A DNA stretch of 64,000 bases, from positions 62,001 through 126,000 of the forward strand of contig JAHDFP010000002.1 of the NCBI GenBank assembly GCA_020628095.1, in the 5' to 3' direction. Positions 47,001-52,700 of the stretch are shown here, piece after piece; positions within the stretch are counted from its first letter, which is position 1, and each line of letters opens with the position of its first letter. The translations under genes and the position numbers were made by a program. This DNA comes from Saprospiraceae bacterium. Lineage in GTDB: Bacteria; Bacteroidota; Bacteroidia; Chitinophagales; Saprospiraceae. The notes beneath the pieces are model-generated. The model was given only the letters and a program-made list of their open reading frames with translations. It searched no databases and was not told the DNA's origin.

Positions 47001-49406
47001 CTATCATGTCCAGAAAATGATACGATAGATTGTCGAGTGGCTTATGATATTAATAATCTCTCATTGACTTTTGGTGGACCAGATATCAATGATAACTGTC
47101 CTACACATGCCAATATAGAAGAGGACATCGTAAGTGATGTCAACCAATGTGGAATAGGTCAGATAATCAGAACGTTAAGAGTGCTGGGTGATGATGATCA
47201 GACTGTATTACGTAAGTGTACTCAGTTGATTACCATAATCAACGAAGCACCTTTCGTAGCGAGTAATATTCAGTGGCCATTAGATTATGAGACTAATGGA
47301 GCATGCTTATTATCAGATCTTGATCCAGAAGACTTGAGCGAAATCAGTAGCGTATACGGATTCCCAATCTTTACATCAGGGGACGATCAGTGTAGTCTCT
47401 TAGGATGGGATTATGAGGATAAAGTCTACACCAGCAACCAAGGTAGTGGCGAATGTGCGCACATAGAGCGTTACTGGACAGTCATAGATTGGTGTGGAGT
47501 AGATAGTGATGGCAATTTTGCAAGATACTCACAAGGGAGACCGCAGGTTATCAAACTGACTAATAACGTAAGTCCACAGATAGTTGCTCAGGGTCCTGTC
47601 GAGATTGTATCTGGCAATGTAGATTGCGAGAGTGGGTTGATAGAGTTTACTCGAGAAGCCACGGATGATTGTATGAATGCTCTTAACTGGAGATATACTA
47701 TAAGAAGCACTGCGGGTGTCGTTGTAGGTAGTGGTAATAGTGCTACATTATTGGATACTCTTGTTGCTGGAGATTACACGGTAGAGTGGGTTGTAGAAGA
47801 TCTGTGTGGAAACTTTGATTCTGATAATCAAGTCATCCGTGTGATAAACAATAAGGCACCGAGTCCGGTCTGTCTCAATGGATTGAGCGCAAGCCTTACT
47901 GGTGAAGATACTGATGGAGATGGCGCAATAGACACAGAGACATTCGAGCTATGGGCTGTGGATATAGACGGTGGAAGTTTCCATACTTGTGATAATGATA
48001 TCGTACTAAGTTTCTCTTCTGATACAACGGATCGTGTAAGATTATATGATTGCAGTAATATAGGTATCCAAACTGTTGAGTTATGGGTAACTGACGTTGT
48101 CACAGGCGTACAAGATTTCTGTTCTACATTCATTGATATACAGGACGAAGGCTTATGTCCTGATGCCAATATGGTATCTGTTATCGGAGAAGTATACACA
48201 GAGAGATTGGAAATGGTCGGTGATGTCGAGGTGAAATTGGGCGATACGGGTATAGAAGACATGACAGATGATGCTGGTTCGTACGCCTTTGAAAATATGC
48301 CGATGGGTGGTAGTTATGAGATAGTGCCTAAGAAAGATGTAGACTACCTCAATGGTGTTAGTACGCTAGATTTGATATACATACAGAAACATATTCTGGG
48401 TATTGATTTACTGGATAGTGGTTATCAGATGATTGCAGCAGATGCCAATAGTAGCGAAGACATTACTGCTCTGGACTTGATAGAATTGAGGAAATTAATC
48501 TTGGGTGTTTATGATGATTTACCAGAGAACGAGAGTTGGAGATTTGTTGATAAAGCGCATGACTTTGTCCAGGAAAATAATCCGTGGGTACAGGATGTAC
48601 CAGAGACGTATAACATCTTAGGGTTAGATCAAGACATGGATATTGATTTCATAGGTGTCAAGGTCGGTGATGTCAATGGTAGTGTCACTCTTAATGCGAC
48701 AGATAGTAAGATAGAAAAGCGTAGTGCTTCTAGATTATTACTGAATGTCAAAGAAGTAGAAATCAAAGATGGATTATACGCTGCTGAAATCAGATCATCA
48801 GGATACACAGATATCAATGGATGGCAAGGAACTCTAGAGTTTGATAGTAATATAATGGAGATAGTGGGTCTATCAGGTCAGGCGCTTCCTATCGAAGAGT
48901 CACATTATAACACCAATAGTCAGTCAGAAGCTTGGATGGCTATAAGTTATCATGAGAAAACTGGAAAGAGTAGGACTGTAAAATCTGGAGATGTATTACT
49001 AGAGATACTCTATAGAAAATCGAGTAATGCGGCTGAGACATCAGTACAGGATTTATTCAAGTTGAGTTCTCTCAAGGCAAGCAAAGAAGCCTATAATGCC
49101 AATAATGAGGTGATGGATGTCGAGTTAAGAGGAGCAAAGGAAGATGGAATAGAAATCGTCAATGTCAGTCCGAATCCGTGGATAGATCAGACGACTATCG
49201 AGTTCTACATCCCAGAAAGTGGAGAAGGCAGATGGGAGTTCTATGATGTCAATGGTAGAACATTACATACTATGAAGAATAGCTATACTGCTGGATATCA
49301 CAGTATGGAAGTGAAACGTGTGGATATACAGGCTTCTGGTATTGTGTACGTGAAGCTGATCACGGATAGCTCCACGACAGAATATAAGATGATGTTGATC
49401 AACTAA
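29055..49406 (+). CDS. Giant surface protein with 20 SdrD_B-like repeats, DUF11, dockerin-like, cohesin-like and T9SS domains
   Basis: 6783 aa in one frame. The N-terminus has a hydrophobic export segment (VLISGLMVCTIILSSFSFL) without a clear AxA/AxQ cleavage site, followed by a predicted helical stretch (~36-85). Residues ~95-2096 are Cys-rich beta-domains distantly related to the previous giant protein (both have a KATTDCD/RATTNCD...SGSR segment followed by IDGxDP). Residues 2097-2234 are a DUF11 domain ending in an acidic stretch. Residues 2235-~5142 are twenty SdrD_B-like modules. Two more DUF11 domains follow (~5145-5463), then the shared C-terminal block from 5464: HYR-like modules, a linker with two TGSGS motifs, a dockerin-like pair (~6430-6490), a cohesin-like domain (~6561-6690) and a T9SS type A tail (~6701-6783). 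The architecture suggests a long, Ca-stiffened surface stalk with an attachment or interaction base. The very acidic repeats make Ca binding likely but unproven. Confidence 0.85.
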   Translation: MKRHVLISGLMVCTIILSSFSFLDLFNSKKENTSKNETQILIDKANQLYHQFSVASCEEEKASWSAYQDAKSELITYVKSFSKSSSSSVEVAMAAPMMNGIKCPEIQVIELTDVPGFSQTDLLMKCGEADTLSFLIFIEEPGSISGTQMSLAFDQGMEYAGFELTHYGDPTQISNVNPSTSNPKFLLEGITEGIFVAYIGTRINCEADITALDYQIDAQFNFIYEDTLGQFISCRQDTEIDKSYDDFIKEPDLAMIGRNLTLNTLGQQRCVQIDMVQGGLPPTYWDSLFFQVCNIDLTGILQFNEYRIWNNDTGWSGYMPASDFTYDATTQNLSLGIGSEFMGPDGRTTSNHQVSIQLCYQADSCPDIPSQNITYKASYGCAGSICKEARKDQVISVAPTARIKPIATAELSEIASVCGAPAEIDVSVFSGLDNAGATLVFPQDSALGLYTDVKFRFEACGASSMEITEVVFSEASLGQEHFEWNTDDIVVDLSANTVDIDGPGGIIDADGDGFFDDLAGGTGVDFTILLDFICPDSVDDPSELICNNLDCSFAQIIVEGKRDCGQAFKEEPAVGPFDILYGATYAAADSSLFHSATNRRIFMGTVGRNDNCNDRPVGRKTVEFKYVFESNDNVNGCANADNYMQILFDGSPLIVYDVQLNPADDITVSNDATGATTTIPSSSATWTDISQTSRMLRIPLGDATVGDTVRYKYTLEADTAQCAPWQYMTGTHQVFEDCNDCDCTILKACGSINFFSDPADCDCECEWRDSIVVLKRLNLGYSDKDRTMIADEADVAAAGDLDKFMAGDTMFIKTAHIPRTETVLRDAWYWHWEFGLFNGTLNGWDTRRLELDMDALNSELIGLYFKKQGSTTETFIDFSLLAQCQGGNNPDRGGLLLDFGTTAYDGLVTNMYQENVYNANSTFEPADNTRLRIRFYNPESREACANGAAKPGWMKSDPADCISELIDFYGIEPNDTIFSKIKFPLIKNPIRAADDYTQPLTNATQAWAWSDIQVLDENDADCVIGVLECRSPMPYSTTCPDSIFAKTEIEYTACGGSVEHMFIVQQPAPTGWFSREWRPYYELQDITIPIYSPLAFCGNLRGVLTDGTEFPLTVKAVDNHECVPFNGEEYCTVTSGNFGTITFNPYEDGYEGLAVGKTNLPGCIDTLRIRYDLCKICEVDINTAGYRLEYDYKFPYEPPFFDVYRCNQNNTTLAGIDIVACEDLTNWARYYQEYNLDTLVYKNDRFSEDAISTPPTTNFPTLTTEISPDCGVNVISSDAPGTSEEINCIRVCADTDGTETHMGVVTSFAISNSVQLVNVYDNSTPPNVLPTTLINSGSTTNTYAISLGELDPGECIDIQIGTTLLFCPEPPEMPDICITTTSGCLDPELLALLAPNTSPCNNSGICYNYLVGKTGIQGTFLNPSADSYPLCDTVPFAILIKNTNETDLTDIVVNMTIPNGMTLVTTSFEASYPNCGEDFDADGVVMGDFYSVAPPEINGNMLSYPEDEVWSTDIHTNGLPNLIDNLDNCNSYAVIRFRATTNCDEFVSGSRPNLEILAKDPCGPDPLQSQDIGEQIVIDGADPEDFAQILMTAKPAEAYCDSEVPEFTVTGQNISEVAAGDSVQICLTFPSNLSYHSGSAYYAIPAGLSTGTETITMIGDDTQVCFTGVDNLPVGGAFTLKFNADFDIDSDCGDYKIGVDIKDLVADLTCTPGPPDDCDVFVQTSVNPDFTVSLLAPMEIEELSLYKTCTDPLDPCVLKYSVLLVNHGPDYNTDIVLDLHDDILGDGVFDYYDPILATMSHPVTLQSGDTLLLEGTFTVDAINACPSLLNVTFASECVCNATNMAFSTIEPEWIADLPPTIFLCPGEELGVETCGDFEITYEPVDNMNERVVGDSIYLSPVDPSALTSIKVTGMVGECEYEVIKFMRGFVDFDMDLLVDEGCENQDLLLELNIPAEYREGTSVRWTPTTDLDDPNRFDPIFNGAAGNYCYTVDFTLSETCSKSEQVCFEIFANGFMLIDGDEDFCYGYAPGTLTASGGYDYYEWYRLDGGFEILQASTPTNSWNGPTEGGDYIVKGFNNDELCPAISGPFTIEAKECVDLELTKNIVNVPDPVSPGSTITYELEVCNINDSSIGMIYDATGVVISDQMPGAVTYVTHTQTSGNYSPNNNEWEISLIENGTCDTLWIDVIIDQVGTITNTAQITESDKEDIDSEENNDDGDQSEDDEDGEEIEVACESISGEIFYDNDGDGCQADDEGLVMEAINVSIFECGDVPGTDPAVAVTQTTDGMYEFGLDSDDPGADVCLDPGTEYFVVFDLPNSTNQALEDYTFSQMEATGACATDGNGDDVDGTTGQSDCHNPTDDDAGDGDADNNIDAGITPPCYSMSGEIFYDDNDNGCQDMGENLVDVAVNVSVYECGDVPGVDQPAATTTISDGMYEFGPDSDDPNADVCLKNDKEYFIVFDLPNADGEDLEGYTFSSMDPDPMCAVTGESDNVDPMTGASGCYDPDDDDDSDGDDDEDVDAGIVPPCESVGGEIFYDNNDNGCQDAGESLVTETVNVFIFECGDNPATDTPVASTVTNDGMYEFGPDSDDPGADVCLESGRPYFIYFDIPNDSGEALDGYEFSSMEGDKACAALGEDDNVDPATGESGCFDPNDSDPKGGDDDNHVDAGIIPPCHSLSGEIFYDGNDNGCQDAMEMLVMETIGVSLFECGDNPAVDPPVASTTVNDGMYEFSETSDDDGADVCLEAGKEYFVVFDIPNGPGQSLDGYSFSSMTTSGTCATDGNGDDVDASTGASGCYDPDNSDDGDGDGDEHVDGGIVPPCEQISGEIFYDNNNNGCQDDGEDLVMEDIEVSLYECGDTPGVDAPAASTTVNDGMYAFGETSDDAGANICLEAGTEYFVVFDIPSAVGQVLEDHTFSTATPDPACVADGDASDVDSMTGASDCVDPDNDEDDGDEDVDAGVVPPCETLSGEIFYDNNDNGCQDMGESLVDDASIEVSIYECGDTPGVDQPLASTTVSDGMYEFGEDSDDAGADICLMAGTEYFVVFDIPNDSREALEDYSFSNNDASGACATSGESDNVDPMTGASGCYDPNDDDDSDGDDDENVDAGITSPCYEVSGEIFYDNDNNGCEDTGESLVMEPINVSIFECGADPASDAPVASTTVTDGMYEFGADSDDPDADVCLENDKEYFVVFDIPNGEDEELEGYTFSSGTASAACENTGESSDVDSMSGTSDCVDPDNDDSTDGDDDENVDAGIVPPCESLAGEIFYDGNDNGCQDNMEALVMETIGVTLYECGDTPGVDPPVASTTVSDGMYEFGEDSDDPDADVCLEAGTEYFVVFDIPSDIGEALAGYEFSSQAASGACATDGNGDDVDPNTGASGCYDPDDDDSGDGEGDDSIDAGIVPPCEQISGEIFYDNNENGCQDPGESLVMEDIDVTLYECGDTPGVDAPVASTTVNDGMYAFGETSDDAGADVCLEAGTDYFVVFDFPSNDGAPLEDHTFTSGTADPACIADGESSDVDSVTGESDCVDPDNDDGDGDEDVDAGIVPPCESISGEIFYDENENGCQDMGEGLVMEDINVTLYECGETPGVDPPVAATTVSDGMYTFGEGSDDMGADVCLDAGAQYFVVFDIPNDVGEALQDYQFSTGTASPSCSTSGNSDDVNPSTGASSCVDPDNDDDDDGDSDNNVDAGITPPCYEMAGEIFYDDNGNGCEDADEDLVTGTVMVSLYECGSTPGVDAPVSITSVVDGMYEFGPDSDDPSADVCLEQDKQYFVVFDIPNGNGESLDGYMFSMGMADASCTQAGESMDVNPVTGASDCFDPDDNDDEDGDDDQNVDAGITPECQSLGGEIFVDTDGNGCQDSGEGLLMSDVNVTLYECGDDPAVDPPVATTTVSDGMYEFGEDSDDDGADVCLEAGKEYFVVFDIPNGPGEALEEHTFSMSTADPSCVIAGESDDVNPSTGASGCYDPSDMDDGDGDDDGDIDAGVVPPCESISGEIFYDNNANGCQDIGEDLVTEIIDIQLYECGDTPGVDAPVSSTTTNDGRYEFGEDSDDPGADVCLMPGTEYFVVFDIPNGSGEALDGYSFTDGMASASCEALGESSDVDPMTGTSSCYDPNDDDDGDGDSDENVDAGITPPCESISGEIFYDYNMNGCQDDSESLVMEEVAVTLYECGDTPGVDQPVSSTTVNNGEYEFGVDSDDPDADVCLEAGQEYFVVFDLPNDEGESLEGFSFTSGVATGACATSGDSDNVDPSTGASGCVDPDDDDDSDGDDDENVDAGITPPCENIAGEIFYDGNENGCQDGNESLVMEVINVTLYECGATPGVDMPVASTSVSDGMYEFGEDSDDPGAAVCLEAGKEYFVVFDVPMGDGEVLDGYEFTQGVASAGCMNAGMSSDVDPTTGMSDCVDPDEDDGDGDDDVDAGIKPPCEQIAGEIFYDDNNNGCQDDEEPLVDDQAIEVVLYQCGDVPGLDQPAAFTTVTDGQYVFGVDSDDPGADICLDAGDEYFVMFHIPNGPGEPLEDYYFSENIASPSCLFSGEGDNIDPNTGMSGCHDPSNDDDEDGDADENIDAGIMHPCEILAGEIYYDNNNDGCQDADEGLVMEAINVTLYQCGDDPASATPVASTTTTDGTYQFGDQYSLDYTDDPCLNPRFEYFVAFDFDNGAGDALEDYYYSDGDSASCPMGGNADDTDRYTGETSCYGPDNDDDDMHIDMGITPCEEISGEVFVDWNADGCQGGPMEGPASGVNVYIFSCNESNPNPDNAIASDITDDNGEYAFGPEEEGTAEACLHPDSSYYVTFQVPNATGEQHDDFYLTHGDGASCAGGEDADDVSQGDGRSDCLDPDDDDDDDDVDAGITPCEEMGGEVFFDMNGDGCQDSMTDGPVTGVTAYIYSCNEANPTPENALASDVTDANGEYDFGPEEEGDANVCLHPDSSYYVVYDLPNNDGEALDNYGLTEGDGSTCTGGDNGNDADPITDRSECYDPDDDDDDSHVNTGLIPCEEISGEVFYDDNADGCQEEGEEEGVEGMNVYVFECGTTDLSPGNAVASDVTDENGEYKFGPAEEGSAKVCLDADKEYFVLFDLPNGDNEAFEGFEFTDGDGATCAGAENADDVDPLTGTSSCVDPEGDDDDNDIDAGIKRPVDIALRKVTMTEGPYQYGQEVIFGIEIINQGSLDLYNVKVNDFVSCGFKYLSSNDGTWSYDPFSEVATTTYAGPLEGQSSDTIFITMELVPCSDDDAYTNTAEVESMEDEDGEDVTDDDVDSTGDDDPTNDGDMDDDNVDGDGQNGEDEDDSDFEDLEIFDLALIKELITPPMFEEGDTIEFRHTIVNQGNVTAANIQIVDYLPSGYTFVPSLNSGWSSATAPTYSYNVSGTLTPGATAYVSIFVTVNYVAQLQENYTNYGEISDATDEDGNERTDADSTPDNNPDNDGTPVDDALNDRGDEDDHDPAGIDLLEEFIPPCSVSCDLPCRDQINLSLGMDCTGAVTPAMVLVGLDPGCNTATGLLEITLKDEHGNELPDSIVGIEYLGQNLTYEFTNLDPNCNNTCWGNVLVEYKFLPQIDCPGIDTLSCGALDILGLPRATGSGCMDIPYTIRLVDEVREQLDCDSLVTQKVTRTYRAEDDFGNFSECEHEIYVRRVDLSGLMFPDNATLSCADTRFSFYENNGCSIPIPWILTGSGSSCPASGHGYGVPVVCDQNDPSGLVCPLTGSGSAVPLIPLTGASTIDTTCNIQVIEGTTQAICNTMVSYTDVVLPGTPCHKKVMRTWEVREWWCSGEFTMGSVQMIEIKDDQAPDIVCPADMTVTTDDDCAGSIDLPAITAQDNCGDNGIIVSVDYPTGFLYSNGGAAELEVGSNQIKYIVSDSCYNDTMCVMNVMVRDLTEPVAICEQHTVVSLTTTDYSYILAESLDDGSWDECGLDRFEVRRMDTTCVSTDIEFSDKVAFCCSDAGSEVMVIFRAYDKGGNYNDCMVTVEVQDKQVPLLSCPENDTIDCRVAYDINNLSLTFGGPDINDNCPTHANIEEDIVSDVNQCGIGQIIRTLRVLGDDDQTVLRKCTQLITIINEAPFVASNIQWPLDYETNGACLLSDLDPEDLSEISSVYGFPIFTSGDDQCSLLGWDYEDKVYTSNQGSGECAHIERYWTVIDWCGVDSDGNFARYSQGRPQVIKLTNNVSPQIVAQGPVEIVSGNVDCESGLIEFTREATDDCMNALNWRYTIRSTAGVVVGSGNSATLLDTLVAGDYTVEWVVEDLCGNFDSDNQVIRVINNKAPSPVCLNGLSASLTGEDTDGDGAIDTETFELWAVDIDGGSFHTCDNDIVLSFSSDTTDRVRLYDCSNIGIQTVELWVTDVVTGVQDFCSTFIDIQDEGLCPDANMVSVIGEVYTERLEMVGDVEVKLGDTGIEDMTDDAGSYAFENMPMGGSYEIVPKKDVDYLNGVSTLDLIYIQKHILGIDLLDSGYQMIAADANSSEDITALDLIELRKLILGVYDDLPENESWRFVDKAHDFVQENNPWVQDVPETYNILGLDQDMDIDFIGVKVGDVNGSVTLNATDSKIEKRSASRLLLNVKEVEIKDGLYAAEIRSSGYTDINGWQGTLEFDSNIMEIVGLSGQALPIEESHYNTNSQSEAWMAISYHEKTGKSRTVKSGDVLLEILYRKSSNAAETSVQDLFKLSSLKASKEAYNANNEVMDVELRGAKEDGIEIVNVSPNPWIDQTTIEFYIPESGEGRWEFYDVNGRTLHTMKNSYTAGYHSMEVKRVDIQASGIVYVKLITDSSTTEYKMMLIN
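35757..44480 (+). repeat. Array of 20 SdrD_B-like modules
   Basis: Module starts are 35757, 36198, 36639, 37080, 37521, 37953, 38397, 38838, 39279, 39711, 40152, 40593, 41034, 41475, 41916, 42348, 42792, 43215, 43638 and 44061. Most spacings are exactly 441 bp, with some of 432 or 444 bp. The last three modules are a 423-bp subtype. Each module reads CES.SGEIFYDNN.NGCQD, YECGD, DGMYEFG.DSDDPGADVCL, EYFVVFDIPN, an Asp-rich DPDDDDD stretch and VDAGI. Six cysteines per module are conserved. Confidence 0.9.
37080..40592 (+). repeat. Four-module higher-order duplication inside the SdrD_B-like array
   Basis: Modules 4-5-6-7 (37080-38837, ~1758 bp) and 8-9-10-11 (38838-40592, ~1755 bp) correspond one to one. 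In each set the first has FYDGNDNGCQ and METIGV, the second begins CEQISGEIFYDNN, has MYAFGETSDDAGA and is the 432-bp short form, the third has NGCQDMGE and IPND, and the fourth begins CYE with NGCED. This indicates duplication of a four-module block. Confidence 0.65.
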
Positions 49407-49428
49407 TAAGGATCAACTTACGACAAGT

Positions 49429-49443
49429 AATTCGTTAGCACTA
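49429..49443 (+). repeat. 15-nt 3' untranslated motif, copy 1
   Basis: AATTCGTTAGCACTA lies between the stop codon of the third giant gene and its terminator. The identical 15 nt lies in the same place after the fourth giant gene (53792-53806). It is either a relic of the duplication that made the two gene ends or a retained 3' RNA element. Confidence 0.6.
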
Positions 49444-49453
49444 AATATTTCGG

Positions 49454-49485
49454 ACTCCGGCAGTGATACTGTCGGAGTTTTTTTT
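49454..49485 (+). terminator. Rho-independent terminator of the third surface-protein gene
   Basis: An 11-bp stem (ACTCCGGCAGT, 49454-49464; ACTGTCGGAGT, 49468-49478; one G-U) with a GAT loop is followed by eight Ts. It is the strongest terminator in the window. Confidence 0.9.
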
Positions 49486-49580
49486 ATTCCTTCGAGAAAA
49501 AAATAAATTCAGAAAACTCTCATTAGTTTCTTATCGCACAGGTCCTAACATATTAGAATGACACTTATATAAGGTTTCGT

Positions 49581-49655
49581 AATATGTTAATTTAACATAT
49601 TATGATTTTTTATAATATGAATTATCATAGATTTGTATTTCAGAACGAATTCTGA
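49581..49655 (+). promoter_or_regulatory. AT-rich inverted repeats and hairpin in the leader of the fourth surface-protein gene
   Basis: Two overlapping inverted repeats share one arm. AATATGTTAA/TTAACATATT (49581-49601) is a perfect 10-bp palindrome, and CATATTAT/ATAATATG (49596-49603, 49612-49619) is the counterpart of the element before the second giant gene. They cannot both fold. A third hairpin, TCAGAA-CGAA-TTCTGA (49640-49655), resembles the small hairpin at 5892-5907. The interval 49407-49770 otherwise holds only the terminator and the 15-nt motif. Confidence 0.5.
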
Positions 49656-49770
49656 CTACATTTCCATAGCCTACACACGTCCTTTTTTTGGAAGGAATTT
49701 ATTTCTTGAATTACAAATGTTTAATGTGATTTAGTACAGGAAGAATTAGTTAAGTGTAGATTAAGATAAG

Positions 49771-52700
49771 ATGAACAAAAACCGATTTTGGCCAATGTGG
49801 ATCTCCCAATCCATAGGTCAACACATTCTAAGAGCGACCGTGGTATGCATGGTCATAATGTCCGTGTCTGTAAGGATCGACGCGCAATGCTCAGTACAAT
49901 GCATAGATCAGATTAACGTCAGTCTAGATCAAAATTGTATGGCGACCATAACGCCACTTATGGTAGGAGCCACAAGTGACGCCCCAGCACCAAACCTTCA
50001 ACTTTCATTGACTTACAATGGAAATGCTGTAGCATCTAATCAAGTGGATCTGAGTCATGTCAATCAGATTTTGGGCTTTACCGTTACAGATTTGTCGTGT
50101 GGTAATTCTTGCTGGGGAAATATTACGGTAGAATACAAACTGGCACCGAGAATACAATGTCCGCCAAACGATACCTTGCCATGTGCAGCTATAGATGATC
50201 TACCTTTGCCGTCGGCAAGTGCTCAATGTGGTCAATCGAGTTTTGAAGTTTTTTTACTCAACGAAGAAAGAGTTGCGCTCGACTGTGATGATGATTATAC
50301 GCATATTGTAACACGGACCTATCGTGCCGTGGCAGATATAGGAGAACCAGTTGATTGTAGACAGACGATACACGTGGAGCGTCTAGAAATAGATTCCATC
50401 AGATTTCCTCAGAATCTTAGTGTCTCTTGTGACGACCCTAATCTTATATTCAACTCAGATGGTTTTCCGTACCCTTGGATATCGGATAATGTCATGACAG
50501 GATCTGGCTCTGTAGGAGTGCCGTATATATGCTTACCGTCACCACTGACAGGATCTGGATCGGGCTTGGGATTCCCACTGACAGGATCTGGGTCAGCTGG
50601 ATTTTTTCATCCACTGTGTGGTCCTGGCAATACTTTGATACCTATTGTGCCACAGTTTGATACGACAACAGTAATCGACACCTCTGGTCAAGTTATTATA
50701 GTAGATCCTCTAGATGCAAGCTATTGCAATGCCTCTATTACCTATACGGATGTTATTATGCCATCGGGTCCATGCGTAAGAAAAGCGGTGAGGACATGGG
50801 AAATAAGAGAGTGGTGGTGTTCTGGAGAAGAAACCAGAGTAGGTTTTCATACCATAGAGGTGAAAGATACAACACCTCCTAGTATTGTCTGTCCAGCAGA
50901 TTTTACAGTAAGTTCTTTAGATGATTGTTCGGTGTTGGTAGATTTTCCTTCTATATCTGCAACCGATCAGTGTAATAATGAGGTTATAGTCAGTATCGAT
51001 CCAGAAGGTTTTCCATTGATAAATTCTAATGGTGGAACTGGAATGCTAATTGCAGGTGATAACAAAGTGACATATAATGTGCGAGATGTGTGTCATAATC
51101 GGACATCATGCGATATGACGATTACAGTACAGGATCGTGTAGAACCCGTGGCAATCTGTGAGAGGGACATTGTGGTCTCGATATCCCCATCTGGCGGAAC
51201 ATTTTTGTCTGCTCAGTCATTGGATGATGGATCGTGGGATGGATGCGGTATAGATTCTATGCGTGTGCGTAGGATGACATCTGAGTGTAATAGTCAAGAT
51301 TTGGAATTTGGAGAAACGGTGGAGATATGCTGCATGGATGCAGGGTCGGAGATTATGGTCATATTCAGAGTGTATGATACGAGCGGTAATTTTAATGATT
51401 GTATGGTGCGCGTAACTGCTCAAGACAAAACCACTCCTTCTATCGCGTGTCCTGATAGAGATACCATAGATTGCAGGACGAGCTATGATATAAATAATCT
51501 AAGTTTGACATTCGGCGAAGCTACGGCGATGACGCAATGTGCCGCTAGTAATACGATACAAGAAGAAGTAACACCAGATCTAAACCAATGCGGTAAAGGC
51601 AAAATAGAACGTAAGTTTACCATGTTATCTCCAGATGGTATTGCTCTGGTTTCTTGCCAGCAGGTAATATGTATAGTGGATAGCATGTTGTTTGACGCCT
51701 CTATGATTATCTGGCCAGAAGACCTGGCTCTGACTACTGGCACATGTAGTATAGCAGATGCAGATCCAGAAGATCTAGGTATTCCTTACGGAACACCAAG
51801 GTTTACATCTGGTGATGATCAGTGTAGCTTACTTGGATTTAATTATACAGATCAGGTGCTGACTGGGTCTGGATCAGGAGGGTGTTTTATAATAGAGAGG
51901 ACTTGGAGTGTGATAAATTGGTGCGATCAGTCGCAAGGTGCATTCGCAAGATTTAATGATCCTAATGGACCACAGATTATTAGCTCTCAAGGTAACACAG
52001 CACCGACAATAAACGACTTATCGGATATTAATGTAGGCACTAATAATCTAGATTGTACGAGTGGATTATTATCCATAAGCCAATCGGCCTCAGATGATTG
52101 TAATACTAATAATCTCGTCTGGAGTTTTGTACTATTGGATTCCTCTTTGGATACAGTAAGTTCAGGTGCAACTGATAATTTTGAGACAATACTTTCTGTC
52201 GGTCAGTATGTCATCCATTGGCGTGTGTCTGATGGTTGTGGACATACGACGTTCGGAGCACAAAATGTCATTGTGAGTAATAATAAGCCACCGAGCCCTG
52301 TATGTCTGACTAATCTAGTCTTTCCTCTGGATGCTGCAAACGATGAGTTAGAACTATGGGCAAGCGACTTTGATGGTGGTAGTCAGCAAATATGCGGCAA
52401 CCCATTCTCCGTGAGTATAGGTCCAGATGTCAATAATACCACGATCACATACACTTGTGATAGTATAGGAATGAGAGAGGTAAGATTATATGTTACCGAT
52501 AATGTAACAGGCAATCAAGATTTCTGCGTTTCTAATATTACGATCACGGATGAAGGAAGCTGTCCTACTAACAGAGTCAGTATCCAAGGAGACATCGTTA
52601 CCGAAGAACTACAGAAAGTCTATGAGGTAGAAGTCCATCTAGACGATATATCTATGCAGATGACTGATGTAAGTGGTAATTATGCTTTTGGAGAAATGCC

